Origin: Prunella strophiata
Lineage: Eukaryota; Chordata; Aves; Passeriformes; Prunellidae
DNA length: 64,000 nucleotides
NCBI GenBank assembly: GCA_036583965.1
Contig: JAZBQD010000015.1
Coordinates: 68,418,830-68,482,829, forward strand
Reading direction: 5' to 3'
A model generated the notes under the pieces. That model saw only the letters and a program-made list of their open reading frames with translations. It was not told where the DNA came from and did no database searches. Below, piece after piece: positions 39,570 through 49,978 of the stretch (the first letter of the stretch is position 1; the number at the start of each line of letters is the position of its first letter). The position numbers and the translations under genes are program-made.

Positions 39570-39840
39570 ATCGTGTAAAGTCGCTTACTGTTGCTAAATA
39601 TACCCGTGTATTTTAAAGAAGCAAAGCTGTGCGTGAGTACGACCCATTCAGAGCGGGGTTGTAGGGTAGGGAGGGACCTGCTGGTAACCCGAGAGCAAGA
39701 GCAGATGCTAAATTAGCAGCTGGATCGTTAGTAATGAGTCCACAAGTGTCTGCTGGGAAATGATCTTCTTTGGGCGCATGCAGCGTGGGTGTGTGGGCTA
39801 TTCAGAGGTTCTAGCATCTAGTTGCTCTTTACCCGTGACT
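39570..39840. promoter_or_regulatory. CpG-enriched pocket, possible regulatory element
   Basis: About 11 CpG dinucleotides occur in 270 bp, well above the flanks, where hundreds of bases contain only one to three. The sequence is complex and not transposon-like. It could be a hypomethylated enhancer, a weak alternative promoter or a remnant of an older CpG island. No TATA box or convincing exon was found in it. Confidence 0.3.
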
Positions 39841-40532
39841 CAAAGGAAAGTCATGGAGACATGAGGATTTTTATTTTTGAAATGACTGGCAACTTGTTTT
39901 TTATTAAAAGTATAGGCTGCATCTATAAATTGTCATCATTGTGCAGCATTTTCTACTAGGACATGCAATTTGAAAATTATTGGAAGGGCAAGGAGATTGC
40001 TGGCAGTATTTAGCTACAAAGTGAAAGTCACTAAAGATCTGTGGAAAAGCAAATAACTGTATAAGGACATCATTAATAAACCCAGGGTTACATTCATTTT
40101 CACCTTTAATATAAACAGGTATCAACCATTGACTGTAGTCAGTAGTAGTTGAGATTACAACTGGATGGGATTCCAGAATGTGACCAAGGACTACCAGATG
40201 ATTTGATTTAAGTGGTAGCCAAGCAGGAAAATCCAAATAAAAGACCACAAGGAAAAAAGGTAAGAGAGTTGTAAGAAAAGTGCTGAGGAATATGGATTTA
40301 CTTCATATTGAAAATCAATTAATTTCTTTATATATTAAGCTAATGATTATGCAAATATGTGCTTTGCAGGTCACCATTTCTCCATACTGAAGAGCATGTT
40401 TAGGTTAGTTTTAAGCTTATCAATTTGGTGAAGATGATTCAATTATGTAGTAGAAACAGATACAAAAATGATGCAGACAGGTAGAAACATGATGTACGTA
40501 TACCATGGTCCTAATGTCACCAAACGGTTTTG

Positions 40533-40535
<3 letters not shown>

Positions 40536-40582
<47 letters not shown>
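40536..40582 (+). repeat. Pure T homopolymer, 47 nt
   Basis: An uninterrupted run of about 47 T. The poly-lysine ORFs on the minus strand here are translations of this run. No retrotransposon end adjoins it. Confidence 0.95.
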
Positions 40583-40583
<1 letters not shown>

Positions 40584-43229
40584 TTGCTGTTGATAGGGGA
40601 AAAAAAGCCTCCTTCTGCAAGGGAAACAAGCCTTCCAACTGACAAGACTGACAAGTGTGATTCTGCTCACTAGTGACAGTCTTATTACAGGCACAAAGTG
40701 AGTTTGTGGTGTTTTGAGGCAGTGATTCTGATCTCATCCCCCCCCAAAAAAAAACAACAAAAAAAAAAAAATCCCCAGATGGACCCCTTCCAGACTCACG
40801 TCTGGACGCCCACGCAGCAGTGATTTAACGTATGAAGGTGCTGTATCCTACTCAGTTATCCTCCTCTGGTAATTCCACTCCAGTACCAGGTCTGACTGAA
40901 GGTCACTCAAAAGTTAAGGCTTTGGGGCTGGCACTGAGGTTTTCAGTTAGGAGTTAGGAAGGGTCAGAAAGATGATTCTAATAGAAATCCCTCTCTAGAC
41001 ACGAACTTGGCTATTTCGGTGGGGGATGCACAGGACGGGTCTACAGCTCTGACTTTATTTTTCTGGGAAAGGATGAAGAAGAAACATTCAAACAACTGTT
41101 TTTTATTTGAGAATCCTTTTCTGCTCAACAGCCCAGCAACTAGACTAGATCTTTCCTCCTTTTTTTTTTCTGAAGAGTTAAGCATCTGTGTGAAAGACAG
41201 GGAGCAAGTTACCGTCAGTGTGGTTTTGTGTGAGTACAGAAGTGCCCTCCCCCAGCCCCCAAAAAAGCATAGCCGGTTTTGGATTGTTTAGTGGCTATCT
41301 ATATTAGCCTAAATATGGAAAAATATTGAATTTATATAACTTGTCAGAAAAAGACAGATATATTGCTTGTACTTGCATGTGTATATATGTATACAGACGT
41401 TACATTATCAAGTTTTAATTGACATGCTAATGCCTTGCTAGAATAGTGCATATGTATGAAGACCATATAATGTTACCCAGTTCCAAGTACAAGCATGGGG
41501 GTGGGTTTATTTTGGGAAAAGGAAAAACAGAGATTACCCTCTGGTAGCTTTTTTTCAGGGAAATTAAAGAGTGTGATTCTTCAGTTGCCTTTTGGCAAGG
41601 AATTGTTTTTCCATCTTTGTACACAACTGTAATTTAGCATTAATGGAAAAACAGAGTAGTTTGGTGTAAATCCTCCAGACAGTACATCCCATTCTAGTAG
41701 GGATTTAAAAATGTTCTGCTGCATAGCTGATGTGTTGGTCGAGATTGCTGTTGGGTAGCAGCTGGGATGGAAAAGGAAGAGAGCTAGGCAGTTCTTTGTG
41801 ATCACCAGGCAAAGAGCAGCTACAGGTTTGGTGTTTGGAATATTTTTAAATTTTTAAAAAATGTTATGTAATGTAACACATCCTTAAAAGAAATTAGTGT
41901 CTTCCCCATACAGCAGTTTACTGTGAGCCTTTGTCACTAGCAAAGTCACTGACTTCTCTAACAATTATGTTCTTTTGTAAACAGGACTTAGATATTCAGA
42001 GCCTATTTGGTCTAGTTCTCCTCAACTTGTTTGTACCGGTGTGCCTCATTTTCTAGTGCTTCCTGAGAGCCTGGGTGATGTCTGGTAATGACAACATGAA
42101 TGATCTGCAAAGCTACAGATAACCCTCCTGTAATTTTGTGGCAGAGTCCTGTCCATAGCATGTATAAGGAAGAAAGCAACCATAAGTTTCACTCTTTGCT
42201 CATTTACGTAATTGCAAATCAGGAGTATTTCAGTCTAAACTGGTGATTTTTGAGACAAGTAACCACTGTTTTTTGTGAGATGTGAACCTTTAAAACAGTA
42301 TTTTAGCATAAATTGTATAGTAATTTTTAAAAGGCTGATTAGCACTGAGAAAATATTTATAATTTATGATAGCTTAATATCTGTGGGGACTGTGGAAACT
42401 AGTCTGGAAGGGATAGCCTGTCTGAGGCTTTGGTCTCCAGCCCTGAGCTGGCATTGTGTACAAGAGCCAGTGAGGTCAGTTAAGGAGTCTGCAGAACAAA
42501 ACTTTTCAAGATCATGTAGGCATGACCTTAAACAGCATTTGGGATTAAATTGTTTACTTAGGTGTATGCATATTCTGTCAAATTTTATGTCCTTTGAAAC
42601 TGTGGTTAAAACAGACTCCACCTCTGAAGTGGCTGATTGAAATAAAGTATCTCTTTGGATTTCTATGTAAAGACCTGGAAGCTGCTTCAGTGCAACATCT
42701 TCTGGGAGAGAGGCAGCCCAGAAATCATTGCAAATGTGTGATTTGATGCCTCCTATATCTTTATTCTAGTTCCTTTGCCACTGCAGAACCTAAAATACCT
42801 CAAGTACAAGTTAGAGGAGCCCCTTGAAAAACTTTATTTGTACATCCAAACTTTATATATCTATATCAATATTTTTTTTTTTTTTTTTCAGCAAACCATT
42901 TGTCTTGGATTTGCAGTGAGAATTATCTCCCCTTAGTGTAGGGCCTAACATACCTTTATAAAACTTCCTTGCAGATCAGAATTACTAGACTCAGAAGTGC
43001 AGTCAGTTCATGTCCCTGTGACAGGTAAATTCTGCAAATGAAGGTGTAACTGCAGATGTCCCAGCTTTGTGAAGTCAGGTGCTGTATAGAGAATACCTTC
43101 CTGTGTCTGTGTTGCATCTTGCTGGCTGTGGATAGGGCATGGGTGATGCAGTCACACAGTTCTGTGACTGTCACACTAAATTAAAATATAACAATACCAA
43201 GCAATATTCAGTCCAGTCCAGCCCTGCTA

Positions 43230-43230
<1 letters not shown>

Positions 43231-43262
<32 letters not shown>
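43231..43262 (+). repeat. Pure A homopolymer, 32 nt
   Basis: An uninterrupted A run preceded by a small duplication (gtccagtcca). It lies in non-coding sequence, and no polyadenylation signal is seen within 30 bp upstream. Confidence 0.95.
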
Positions 43263-43264
<2 letters not shown>

Positions 43265-46200
43265 AGAAACAGTTTCTCACTTCATGTCTTTTGGTTTATA
43301 TATTCCTTTCATTATAGTGTTGCCCTGGACCCTGACCACACAGTAGGCATTGGTAACAGATGAGCAAAGCTGATGTTTTTTGACATTGACAGTGGATTTT
43401 TCCAACAGATCCAGCTGTTGGGAAATATGGCTTAAGCATTCCGACAAAATCCTTTTGTTTTTTTAACTCATGTGAATGGAGGTTTTGAAGACTGAAGTAA
43501 AAAACTGGAGGGTTTATGGTATCTCTGAGTTTGAGTTTTGTTTGAGTTCTGTTTGAGTTTTCTTGGCATAGGACAGAGAGCCTTGGTGAGGAGGAGGGAT
43601 ATAAAGAAATGCATGTTAAAAGGTGTTGTACACTTTCAGTCTGTAAGGGAGGCCCTGCAGATAGCCCCCCCTTAACGGGGTTCCACTGCACATTTTAACA
43701 CAGGTCAAGTACCATGGAGCCTTTCTCCTCATCAATGTGCGTCATCACCCTGTCAAGCCTGCCTTCTCCACTGTGTTTCTCCTGCTGCCTACACCTACCT
43801 CTCAAGCCCTTGTCCTGCTTGTGCTGAGCTGTGTCTGTCAGGCTGCACGCTGCCAAGGTCACTGCTTTGACTCGGCTGCCTCATAGGAAAGCCCACTGCT
43901 GCTGGCTCCAGACCACTTGGCCAGGTTACATCTGTGTCTGTGCTGAGCAGGCAGGTGTAAAAAGAGTCTGATTCTGTGTGCTGGATTATTCTTGGCCAAA
44001 GTGTTTCAAAGATAACACAGGTGTTCCCACTTATAAACCAACTTCAGAGGGGAGGGCGTGAGCAGGTTTAAAACAAACAGAGCATAAGCAAGGCAAATCC
44101 TGTGCATTTCTGTGGCATTGGGATCCCATGAAACCTGACCAAAAGAGATGCATTGATTCATGTTGTGTAAGCTGAGGTTTGGCTCTGAGAGAGAATTCCT
44201 TTTTCCTTTTTTTTTTTTTTTTTTTTCTTTGGGTGGGGGAAGGTAGCAGTGGGGGCATTTTCCTTTCATATCCTTGCTGACTGCAGACAGAGGAGCTGTT
44301 ATAATTTAGCTACCAGAACTCACTGAAGATCAGCTGCAACTATAAATCCAAGATCAAGAAAAGCAAAACAGTGCTCTGGTCCCTCTACGGAAATTGTTTC
44401 TCCTTCATTGCCCTAGGAGGATAAATGAAGAAGGCGAGATACTTAGCAGTTTGAATTAAGCTGCTGTTTGGAGTGATTTTACACAAAGCCCTCCCTAGGC
44501 AGATCACAGGGTGTACTATATCTATCTGAAAATGAAAATGTTATTACAGAGTGAGTGTCATAACTAAACAACTTCATATAGGTTGTTTTAGAAAATAAAG
44601 GTGGCACACGTGTCTGGATTTTATATTTGAAGAAACATGTAGTGATACACCCAAGGTAACAAGAGAAGGAAATCTGCCTTTCTACTTTTTCACTCACAGT
44701 TCAGTTGTGATTTTCAGCTTTCAGATTCCTCCTGCTTTTTGTGCCAGTTTCTGTGGCAGATAGGTGGGTACAGATGCTGACTTTGCAGGTTTGTGTTGAA
44801 ATAAAGTGGTGAAGGCATGAAGGGAGGGGTTCAAAAACAGGCTGCTGCTTGTAACAACCCATGTGCTTTGTACATCTTAGATCCTCGAAGTATGTGGAAT
44901 TTTGATTTGATCCTTTGACTGGAAAGGATAGTTAAAAGCAGAGATTTTACAGGTGGTGTCACTTGACAGTTTTGATTTGATGGGACATGACAGGAGATGG
45001 ATAGCTTGCACTAGAAACCATACCCTACCACAAAACAGAGAGCTAATTTTTGCCCAGTGTCTCTTGGTGACACTGCTATGAAAAGCTAGGGATTTTATTT
45101 TTTGGTGTTGAATCTTTTTACAAGGCAACACAAATACCTCTTCTTTAACTTTTTTTAGATATTAATTGTTTTCACTTCAAAAAAACAAAGTACATGTTCT
45201 GTGTGTTAAGTAATGTATGATATTGAGTTGACTGTCCTTAATGCCAAATTTTCATCATGAAATACCAAAGTACAGATTATCTTTGAGATTGTGACAGCTG
45301 GGGACCATAAACTTTGTACAGAAGCACAAACTTTGGGAGCATTTCTAAAGTGTCAGTTTTCTCTATTTAGTCTTGAGACCAAACTGATAATGGGATGGAA
45401 TGTGGAGCTCATTTGCAAGGATTAGATCAGACTAATAGGAGCAAGGTTACTTTGCCCATAGCAGAATATCAGTGTCTATTCTGTTGTAAATTTATAATCA
45501 TACAATATATATTAAAAACATACTTCAGTGGGATTCCTTTTTGGCTCTCAGCAATAGCTCATTCATTACCTCATTATGATCTGGGAATCCTCCTTTTAGC
45601 ATATGGTGTCCTTAGGTGCTTGCATGTGCTTCACTTGCTATGTGTTTTCTTGGTGAATTCACAATCCAACAGCTGTTACTGTGAAAAAGCAATTAATGCC
45701 TTTTATTTTTTAATGAATACTGAAACATGCCAACAAGGTTCTTGAGTTTTCAAGAACGTTGTCTCATGCTGGACAGATGTCACATCCCTTCCATTAGTCA
45801 AAATTTCAGCCCCTCTGATAGTGCAATGTCTAAGGTTTCTTAAATGCAAGATATAGCAATAGAATAGGAAAGAATGGTTTGTTTTAGGATCTTCCTGAGT
45901 GCAGAAAGTGTTAATGTGCATGCTTTTTTCCCCTTCTTTGAAGCTCATATTCAAACTTGAGTATTCACTTAGTTTTTTGTCATAGTGGTTGGCTCATAGA
46001 TAGAGAGATTGTGAGAAATTATGGAAATAATACTGAATGACTTCAGGTCTACCACTGGGAATGCCAGGATGTTCTGCTCATTTAGAACAGAACAGAAAAG
46101 GAGTTCAGGGTATCTAGTCAAGAATTAAACAGAGATGAGTAAATTGATGTGATGAAAAAAAAAATTCTAAAACAACCTATATGAAGTTGTATATTTGTAA

Positions 46201-46597
46201 CATTTATCTTATAAAAGTATTTTCCTTTTCAGATAGATGTGGCACACCATGTGATCTGCTTAGGGAGGGGTTTGTGTGAAATCACTCCAAACTGCAGCTT
46301 AATTCAAATTGATATGAGGAAAAACTGGTGTGAGGAAAATAGCCATGGCTTTGGGATCTCTGGATCAAACTGTAGAGTGACTGATGTAATAGTAATAAGC
46401 ATTTTTCTGTCAGGAAGTTGAATATGCCTAAGGCATCTGGTTTTATTCCACCAGTTTATTATTTTCTGCAACATGATGCATAATCCCTCTACAGTGACTA
46501 TAAAAAATCTGCTTCCACTTTTCTCTCTTGCTCCAAAATGGGATACTGTAGAATATTTATAGTATAAGCAACAGGAGTAGAGACAGTGGTCTTTCTA

Positions 46598-46618
46598 TTT
46601 TTTTTTTTTTTTTTTTTT
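46598..46618 (+). repeat. Pure T homopolymer, 21 nt
   Basis: A short uninterrupted T run about 25 bp upstream of the 17-bp tandem duplication at 46643-46676. Confidence 0.95.
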
Positions 46619-46642
46619 CAGACAATGCCTTACTTGTGATAC

Positions 46643-46676
46643 TGAAGATTAGCTTTCAATGAAGATTAGCTTTCAA
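46643..46676 (+). repeat. Tandem duplication, 17-bp unit, 2 copies
   Basis: TGAAGATTAGCTTTCAA is present twice in direct succession (46643-46659, 46660-46676) with no mismatch, a recent local duplication. Confidence 0.9.
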
Positions 46677-47408
46677 CAGATTACTGAAAAAAAGAACAGA
46701 TACAGTGATTATCTGGCAGTATTTGATTTCCCTGCAGACCCTTTTCAGCTGGAAAGCATGGCCCTTTAGACAGCCTTTGGATAAGTCTGGATAGACTGTT
46801 ACTGCCATTCTTAAAAATAATTAAAAACATTAGTGAGTTGTTTTAAACTGAGGCCTGAGTTGCAGAATGACAGAGTATTTCTCAGTATTAACTAATGAAA
46901 ATATCTGTAGGTTGGGTTCAGAAAACCCCAACTCTGAGTCCCTCTGCATACACAAAGCAGCAAATCTAGTAGTTCATATGTCTAATTCTTCTGGCAGCCC
47001 TGCTGTTGCTTTTTGGAGAGAGCAGGCATTTGCTCCCTACTCTTCTCAATTTCTAAACAACTTCCTTATATGTTATTAATGGTCATGAATTTTGCTGAAA
47101 ATGTAAAATGTGACTCCTTATTATGACACAGGTAATTAATAGAAGTAAAGTGTGATGACAGTGGTTCAGGAGCAATGGATAGTGTAAAATAATGACCTTT
47201 TTCAGAAGAAGGAGTGTATATTCTCTTTCTTGTTTCCCAACTGGATTTAGGCTTTTTCATCATTTTATCAGTGTTTTAGCTTTGTAGTACTCCAATTTTT
47301 AAGCATACCTTCTTGATCAATCTGGCAGGCCACATCCTTCTCCTTTTGTTTATTTCTTTCTTTTATTTTTATTTTCTTTGTTTCTGCAAGTTACTTTTTT
47401 TGTCTCTT

Positions 47409-47426
47409 CCCCCCCCCCCCCCCCCC
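47409..47426 (+). repeat. Pure C homopolymer, 18 nt
   Basis: Eighteen consecutive C within a pyrimidine-rich stretch (about 47,320-47,426). The complementary G18 could form a G-quadruplex. It has no link to a gene. Confidence 0.95.
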
Positions 47427-48169
47427 AGTTTGTACAAATATGGTTTCACATTCGTTCTATTTCTTCTGATGCCTTCCACCCTGAAGATGCCAATAATGTT
47501 CTGCTATTCTGTCCCAGGCTAGGTTTTACAACATTACTGCTGTTGTTTCTTGGATTTACTGTAAAATCAGGAAATTATCATGAGAAATCATCTACTCCCT
47601 TCCATTTTCTAAATTAAAATAAAACACTCTAAGTACTTGTAGTACATATTGCTTACATTTTTAAATTAAGGACACTTTTAGCTCTATTGGTGTAATGGTA
47701 AGTGGAAACACTTTAAAATCTTCATGCCTTGTCCATGGTTTTCTTTCATAAATTTTGTGTGCATTTTTTTTTAATAGAAAAATATAAAAGTTCTCAGTTT
47801 CACTGATATTTTGCCAAACAGACGTTAGCTCAGGAATAAACTTTGGTAATAGCATATGTATGTGAAAGACATCTTGGAAGCAGTTTATTTCATTGGTTAA
47901 GGAAGAGTTGTCCCTTTAATGTAATGGACAATGCTGATTCGCACACCAAGGGAATTAAACATTTATCAGTTTTATTTCTCCAAGGTTTGTTACAAAAGCA
48001 GCCAGACAGTTGTTCCCCCAGGCCCACAGTTAGCCCAGACGCCTTTTGTGATTCGATTAAGTTCATTCTCTAATGATGGCGTAATTGGCACAGTTTTGCC
48101 AGAGGAAAGGGGATTTCTCTTTTGGCTCCTGTATTTGTTTTCCACCCTGAACAATAAGAAGGCAAGGAC

Positions 48170-48179
48170 CTAAAAATAG
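48170..48179 (+). promoter_or_regulatory. MEF2 consensus site
   Basis: CTAAAAATAG matches the MEF2 consensus YTA(A/T)4TAR at every position. It lies 18 bp upstream of the TATA box at 48197, a promoter-proximal position typical of muscle- or neuron-expressed genes. A forkhead-like tatttgttt (48132-48140) and a SOX-like aacaat (48150-48155) are nearby. Binding is inferred from the motifs only. Confidence 0.5.
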
Positions 48180-48196
48180 TGTTTAAAAGCAGTAGA

Positions 48197-48205
48197 TATA
48201 TAAAG
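48197..48205 (+). promoter_or_regulatory. TATA box of a second, intronic promoter
   Basis: TATATAAAG is a strong TATA match on the + strand, followed 25-30 bp later by the onset of a GC- and CpG-rich leader (cctctgacacgcggggagcg). The sequence upstream (48,000-48,170) is unique and complex. Together with the MEF2 site this looks like a TATA-type, tissue-restricted promoter, 24 kb downstream of the CpG island and on the same strand. Whether it drives the same gene is inference. Confidence 0.5.
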
Positions 48206-48225
48206 GTAGTCGGAGTGTCCCCTCT

Positions 48226-48268
48226 GACACGCGGGGAGCGTGGGCAGCTGCGGCCGGGCTGGGCTCAG
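48226..48268 (+). other. Candidate alternative leader exon
   Basis: If transcription starts about 30 bp after the TATA box, the first exon could run to a donor-like CAG|GTTGAG (GT at 48269-48270). The GC-rich leader contains no ATG. If that donor is not used, the first ATG is at 48420 (MPLKYRHQQTNVWYRYEKG), and its frame runs into two poly-T tracts and ends at 48587. I do not regard that frame as a convincing protein. The call is speculative and the boundaries are approximate. Confidence 0.2.
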
Positions 48269-48271
48269 GTT

Positions 48272-48315
48272 GAGGGAAGGGAGGAGGAGAAGGAGGAGAA
48301 GGAGGAGGAGGGAGG
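48272..48315 (+). repeat. Purine-only GGA/GAA tract
   Basis: Forty-four consecutive purines, mostly ggaggagaa units, inside the short GC-rich leader of the second promoter. Such tracts can form triplex DNA. The leucine run in the minus-strand ORF at 48170-48421 is the translation of this tract and not a signal peptide. Confidence 0.9.
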
Positions 48316-48478
48316 CTCCGGCAGCCGCGGGCAGCAGAGCTCCCCCGGGCGGCGCCTGGACCTCTCTGCCCGACTCTGCTCCCTCGCTGAGCACTGCGGG
48401 CAAACACCCGACTTTGTTCATGCCTTTAAAATACCGGCATCAGCAAACAAACGTTTGGTATCGATATGAAAAAGGACC

Positions 48479-48530
48479 TTTTTTTTTTTTTTTTTTTTCC
48501 CCTCCCGCTCTGCTTTTTTTTTTTTTTTTC
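48479..48530 (+). repeat. Two T runs separated by a short C-rich linker
   Basis: T runs at 48479-48498 and about 48514-48529 flank ccccctcccgctctgc. The whole forms a pyrimidine tract, which would be a purine tract on the other strand. It lies directly downstream of the candidate leader. Confidence 0.9.
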
Positions 48531-48618
48531 TCTGCCAAGAGAAACATAACAGGTTTTAAAGATTCGAAAACAGAAGCGATGGTGTAAACTGAGCATTAAA
48601 GAGGACTGGAGCGCCTCC

Positions 48619-49269
48619 CCTGTGAAGAGACAAGTTGGGATTGTTTAGTCTAGGGAAGAGATGGCTCCAGGGAGACCTTGTAGCACCTTCAGTACCTAAA
48701 GAGGGTTTACAGGAGATCTGGAGAGGGACTTTTTACAAGGTCATGTAGTCATAGTGCAAAGAGGAATAGCATAAAACTGAAAAAGGGTAGGTTTAGACTG
48801 AATTTAGGAAAACGTCTTTGCTGTGGGGGTGGTGAGGCACTGGAACAGGTTCCCAAAGAAGTTACAAACGCCCCATCCCTGAAAGTGTTCAAGCTCCCGG
48901 GAGCTCTGAGCAACCTGGTTTGGTGGAAGGTGTCCCTGCCCATGAGAGGAGGGTTGGAAGAATCGTGGAATCATCAGGTTTGCAAGAGACCTTCAAGCTC
49001 AGTCAATCCAACTGTCCAATACCCCGTCCTATCACTGTAACCCCTAAACCACATCACCCAGCACCAGATCCAGACACCTCCTGAACACCTGCAGGGATGG
49101 GGATTCCTATCTGCCAACCTATTCCACTATAACAGTGGATCTTTCATTTTAATCTCTCCTGTCCTATCTCAAGGCTGTTTCCTCTTTTCTTTTTTTTCTG
49201 TAGTCATGGCAGAAGACAAGACTATATTTAAGGTCCCCTTCCAACTCTAAAGCATTCTATGTTTCTACA
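48619..49269 (+). mobile_element. CR1 LINE fragment (sense), split by a second CR1
   Basis: The left part (48619 to about 48957) follows the CR1 order: tgggattgtttagtctaggg, ggctccagggagacctt, gggactttttacaaggtcat, ggcactggaacaggttccca, and cctgcccatgagaggaggg ending in ggttgga. The right part (about 49,212-49,269) resumes exactly where the left stopped, with atttaaggtccccttccaac and degenerate octamers (attctatgtttctaca). The two halves make one normal CR1 3' end once the intervening 255 bp are set aside. The element begins about 30 bp after the second promoter region. Confidence 0.85.
48957..49216 (-). mobile_element. CR1 LINE inserted into the older CR1 copy, antisense
   Basis: The + strand reads the complement of a CR1 3' end. 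The blocks are aatcgtggaatcatcaggtt, gagaccttcaagctcagtca, aacccctaaaccacatcacc, tgaacacctgcagggatggg, and tcctatctcaaggctgtttc with degenerate sequence to about 49,210. The 5-mer GAAGA is present at both junctions (48957-48961 and 49212-49216), which could be a target-site duplication or microhomology. The nesting shows that this subfamily was active after the outer copy was already fixed. Confidence 0.8.
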
Positions 49270-49978
49270 TGTGAATTATTTAAATAGATACATACTTTTA
49301 GGTTATATTTTACATGCCAATTTTACCAACAGGTGGCCACCGCAAATGACTAGGAAGCTCTTGAACTCAGAGTTGTGTTCACACCACTGTAGTTCTCAAA
49401 AAAGGGTGTCAAGGTGTGGAGCAGAAGAAAGTCTGCAGCAGTTCAGATGCCTTACTAACAGTGACAGGCTATCTCTATGACATGAGTTGCCTTTTTTGCT
49501 TTTTTTCAAAAGTGTTACATATTTCAAAATTAGGACTATTAGAATTTGGCTAATTTGTCTCTCTGTTTTTAAGACCATTGCTGCTAATGTAATCTGTGTG
49601 AAAAGTTAGTATTTTAGTGATTGCAATTCTTGGCTTACTGGCATGTATTGAGTAACAAGGTGATTGAAAACCTGAAGTAAAAATGCAAGGATGGGGTTTT
49701 GTGTTTCAGACAGTACACAGAGCTTGTCTGCCACCATCTATATGTGTTGCTGCATCCCTGTGTGATGATACTGTAAGAGGAAGCTGCAGTTGCTTTGCTT
49801 CAGCACTTGACATTGAAGGAGCAGTCCCTGAGCTGGATTTGAGAAACTGCTTTTTATTTCTTTAAATATTTGCTTTTACTGGGTGCTTGTGTGGTTTATT
49901 TTATCTTTGTATTTCATTGAATTTTTGTGAGTTCATTTTAATTAAAGAAGAGGTCAAGCTTGTTTAAATGGTAGACTT
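49270..49978. other. Non-coding stretch
   Basis: No supported gene; AT-rich with short ORFs only. On the minus strand an AATAAA lies at about 49,900, which is downstream of the possible coding relic at 49,979-50,935 in that relic's orientation. Confidence 0.5.

Larger units (their letters stand above)
38380..48169. other. Probable intron, later part, up to the second promoter
   Basis: No supported exon. The part from about 38,380 to 39,560 is very AT-rich, unique-looking sequence without transposon signatures. The segment at 39,570-39,840 is CpG-enriched. Homopolymers occur at 40536-40582, 42872-42888, 43231-43262, 44207-44226, 46598-46618 and 47409-47426. Minor duplications are a 14-bp repeat at 36353/36383 just upstream of this stretch and a 17-bp unit at 46643. 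Confidence 0.45.

Noticed and set aside
48170..48421. Minus-strand ORF with a leucine run resembling a signal peptide
   Set aside because: The leucines are the complement of the GGA/GAA purine tract, and promoter signals (TATA, MEF2) point to the + strand.
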